From contig JAEXPO010000090.1 of assembly GCA_023446675.1 (NCBI GenBank), forward strand, positions 1-5,664: DNA of 5,664 nt, written 5' to 3'. Positions 5,202-5,664 of the stretch are shown in pieces. Source of the stretch: Bacillota bacterium (GTDB lineage: Bacteria; Bacillota; Clostridia; DSM-8532). The notes under the pieces were generated by a model. It made no database searches. It saw nothing but the letters and a program-made list of their open reading frames with translations, and was not told the origin of the DNA. The position numbers and the translations under genes were made by a program. Each line of letters begins with the position of its first letter. Position 1 is the stretch's first letter.

Positions 5202-5664
5202 TTAATAGGTAATGAGTTTTTTGCCGTTGAGATTGTCCTGGTTAACCAAGTCTGCTTTGCCATCAGGAATGACGATGGTCATAGGATCGCCGTCGCTGAC
5301 ATACATTCTTGAGGCAGTCATCTTTGGCAGCCACCAGGTTAGATCGCACTCAACGGCTATCTTGCCTTGGGCGCGAATTCGGCTTACGTACATGGGATTG
5401 TACTTCACGGCAATGGATGGCACCGTAGGGTTGGCGCCGACTGCCATTATGTTTTCATGGTAATAGGCGGTGCCATTGTATTCTCCTGAGCGCAGAAAGA
5501 GTCTTAAGGCTTCATTGGAAGGCCTGCTTCCATAGGGCAATGCCAGGGAGTAAAACTTAAGGCTTGGTAAGATTTCAAAGGCTGCTTCCTGATTTTTTCC
5601 CATAGCTTCCTGTATGGAGGCTTCCGTATTTTTTGCCTTATTAAAGTCAACATGGCCCCAGGTA
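5202..5664 (-). CDS. Polysaccharide deacetylase-like protein, C-terminal part (5' end outside window)
   Basis: The frame is open to the right edge; 153 C-terminal residues are visible. The first four are TWGH, which fits the second half of the NodB metal-binding motif H-T-x-x-H, with the first His just outside. LALPYGSRP at about 40-48 matches the position of motif 3 (P-Y/F-G), and EYNGTAYY, GANPTVPS, RIRA, YVSDGDPMTIVIP and the terminal KKLITY recall a group of Gram-positive secreted or lipid-anchored deacetylases from memory of the family. Such enzymes remove N- or O-acetyl groups from cell-wall or exported polysaccharides. An internal ATG at 5603 is not the start, because the motif continues upstream of it. 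Export signal and catalytic Asp would lie in the missing N-terminal part. It is separated by about 200 bases from the small gene and seems unrelated to the transporter. Confidence 0.8.
   Translation of the reverse strand, partial: TWGHVDFNKAKNTEASIQEAMGKNQEAAFEILPSLKFYSLALPYGSRPSNEALRLFLRSGEYNGTAYYHENIMAVGANPTVPSIAVKYNPMYVSRIRAQGKIAVECDLTWWLPKMTASRMYVSDGDPMTIVIPDGKADLVNQDNLNGKKLITY

Overview
The window looks like ordinary chromosome of a low-to-mid GC Firmicute, most likely of the Clostridia. The grounds are strong GGAGG-type ribosome binding sites, a near-consensus sigma-A promoter (TTGACA-17-TATAGT), Gram-positive lipoprotein and deacetylase types, and intrinsic terminators with U-tracts. 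All convincing genes lie on the minus strand, so transcription runs from the high to the low coordinates.

Positions 1-4386 hold most of a peptide/nickel-family (Opp/Dpp type) ABC importer operon. In transcription order it has a substrate-binding lipoprotein (2686-4386), an OppB-type permease (1694-2659), an OppC-type permease (804-1676) and an OppD-type ATPase (1-789, cut by the window edge). Gaps are 26, 17 and 14 bases, with no terminator between genes. The lipoprotein should capture a substrate outside the cell, the two permeases form the pore, and the ATPase drives import. An OppF-type second ATPase would be expected beyond position 1 but cannot be seen. The substrate cannot be read from the sequence; peptide is the default for the family.

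Positions 4387-4677 are a dense regulatory interval. It carries the operon promoter (-35 at 4498-4503, -10 at 4475-4480), with a perfect 7-3-7 inverted repeat across the -35 and spacer that looks like a repressor operator. An 8-3-8 inverted repeat lies in the leader and a palindrome upstream. Then come a very strong terminator with a 20-bp perfect stem (4556-4606), a hairpin shaped like a tRNA T-arm (4621-4641), and a second terminator-like structure overlapping the end of the next gene.

Positions 4678-4998 encode an unrecognised 106-residue, highly charged, helical protein with its own plausible promoter (5031-5059). Positions 5060-5201 are AT-rich with no gene and no clear terminator. From 5202 to the right edge lies the C-terminal part of a polysaccharide-deacetylase-like protein.

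I see no mobile element, CRISPR array, RNA gene or clearly novel multi-gene system. The most worthwhile leads are the operator architecture in front of the transporter and the small orphan protein between terminators.
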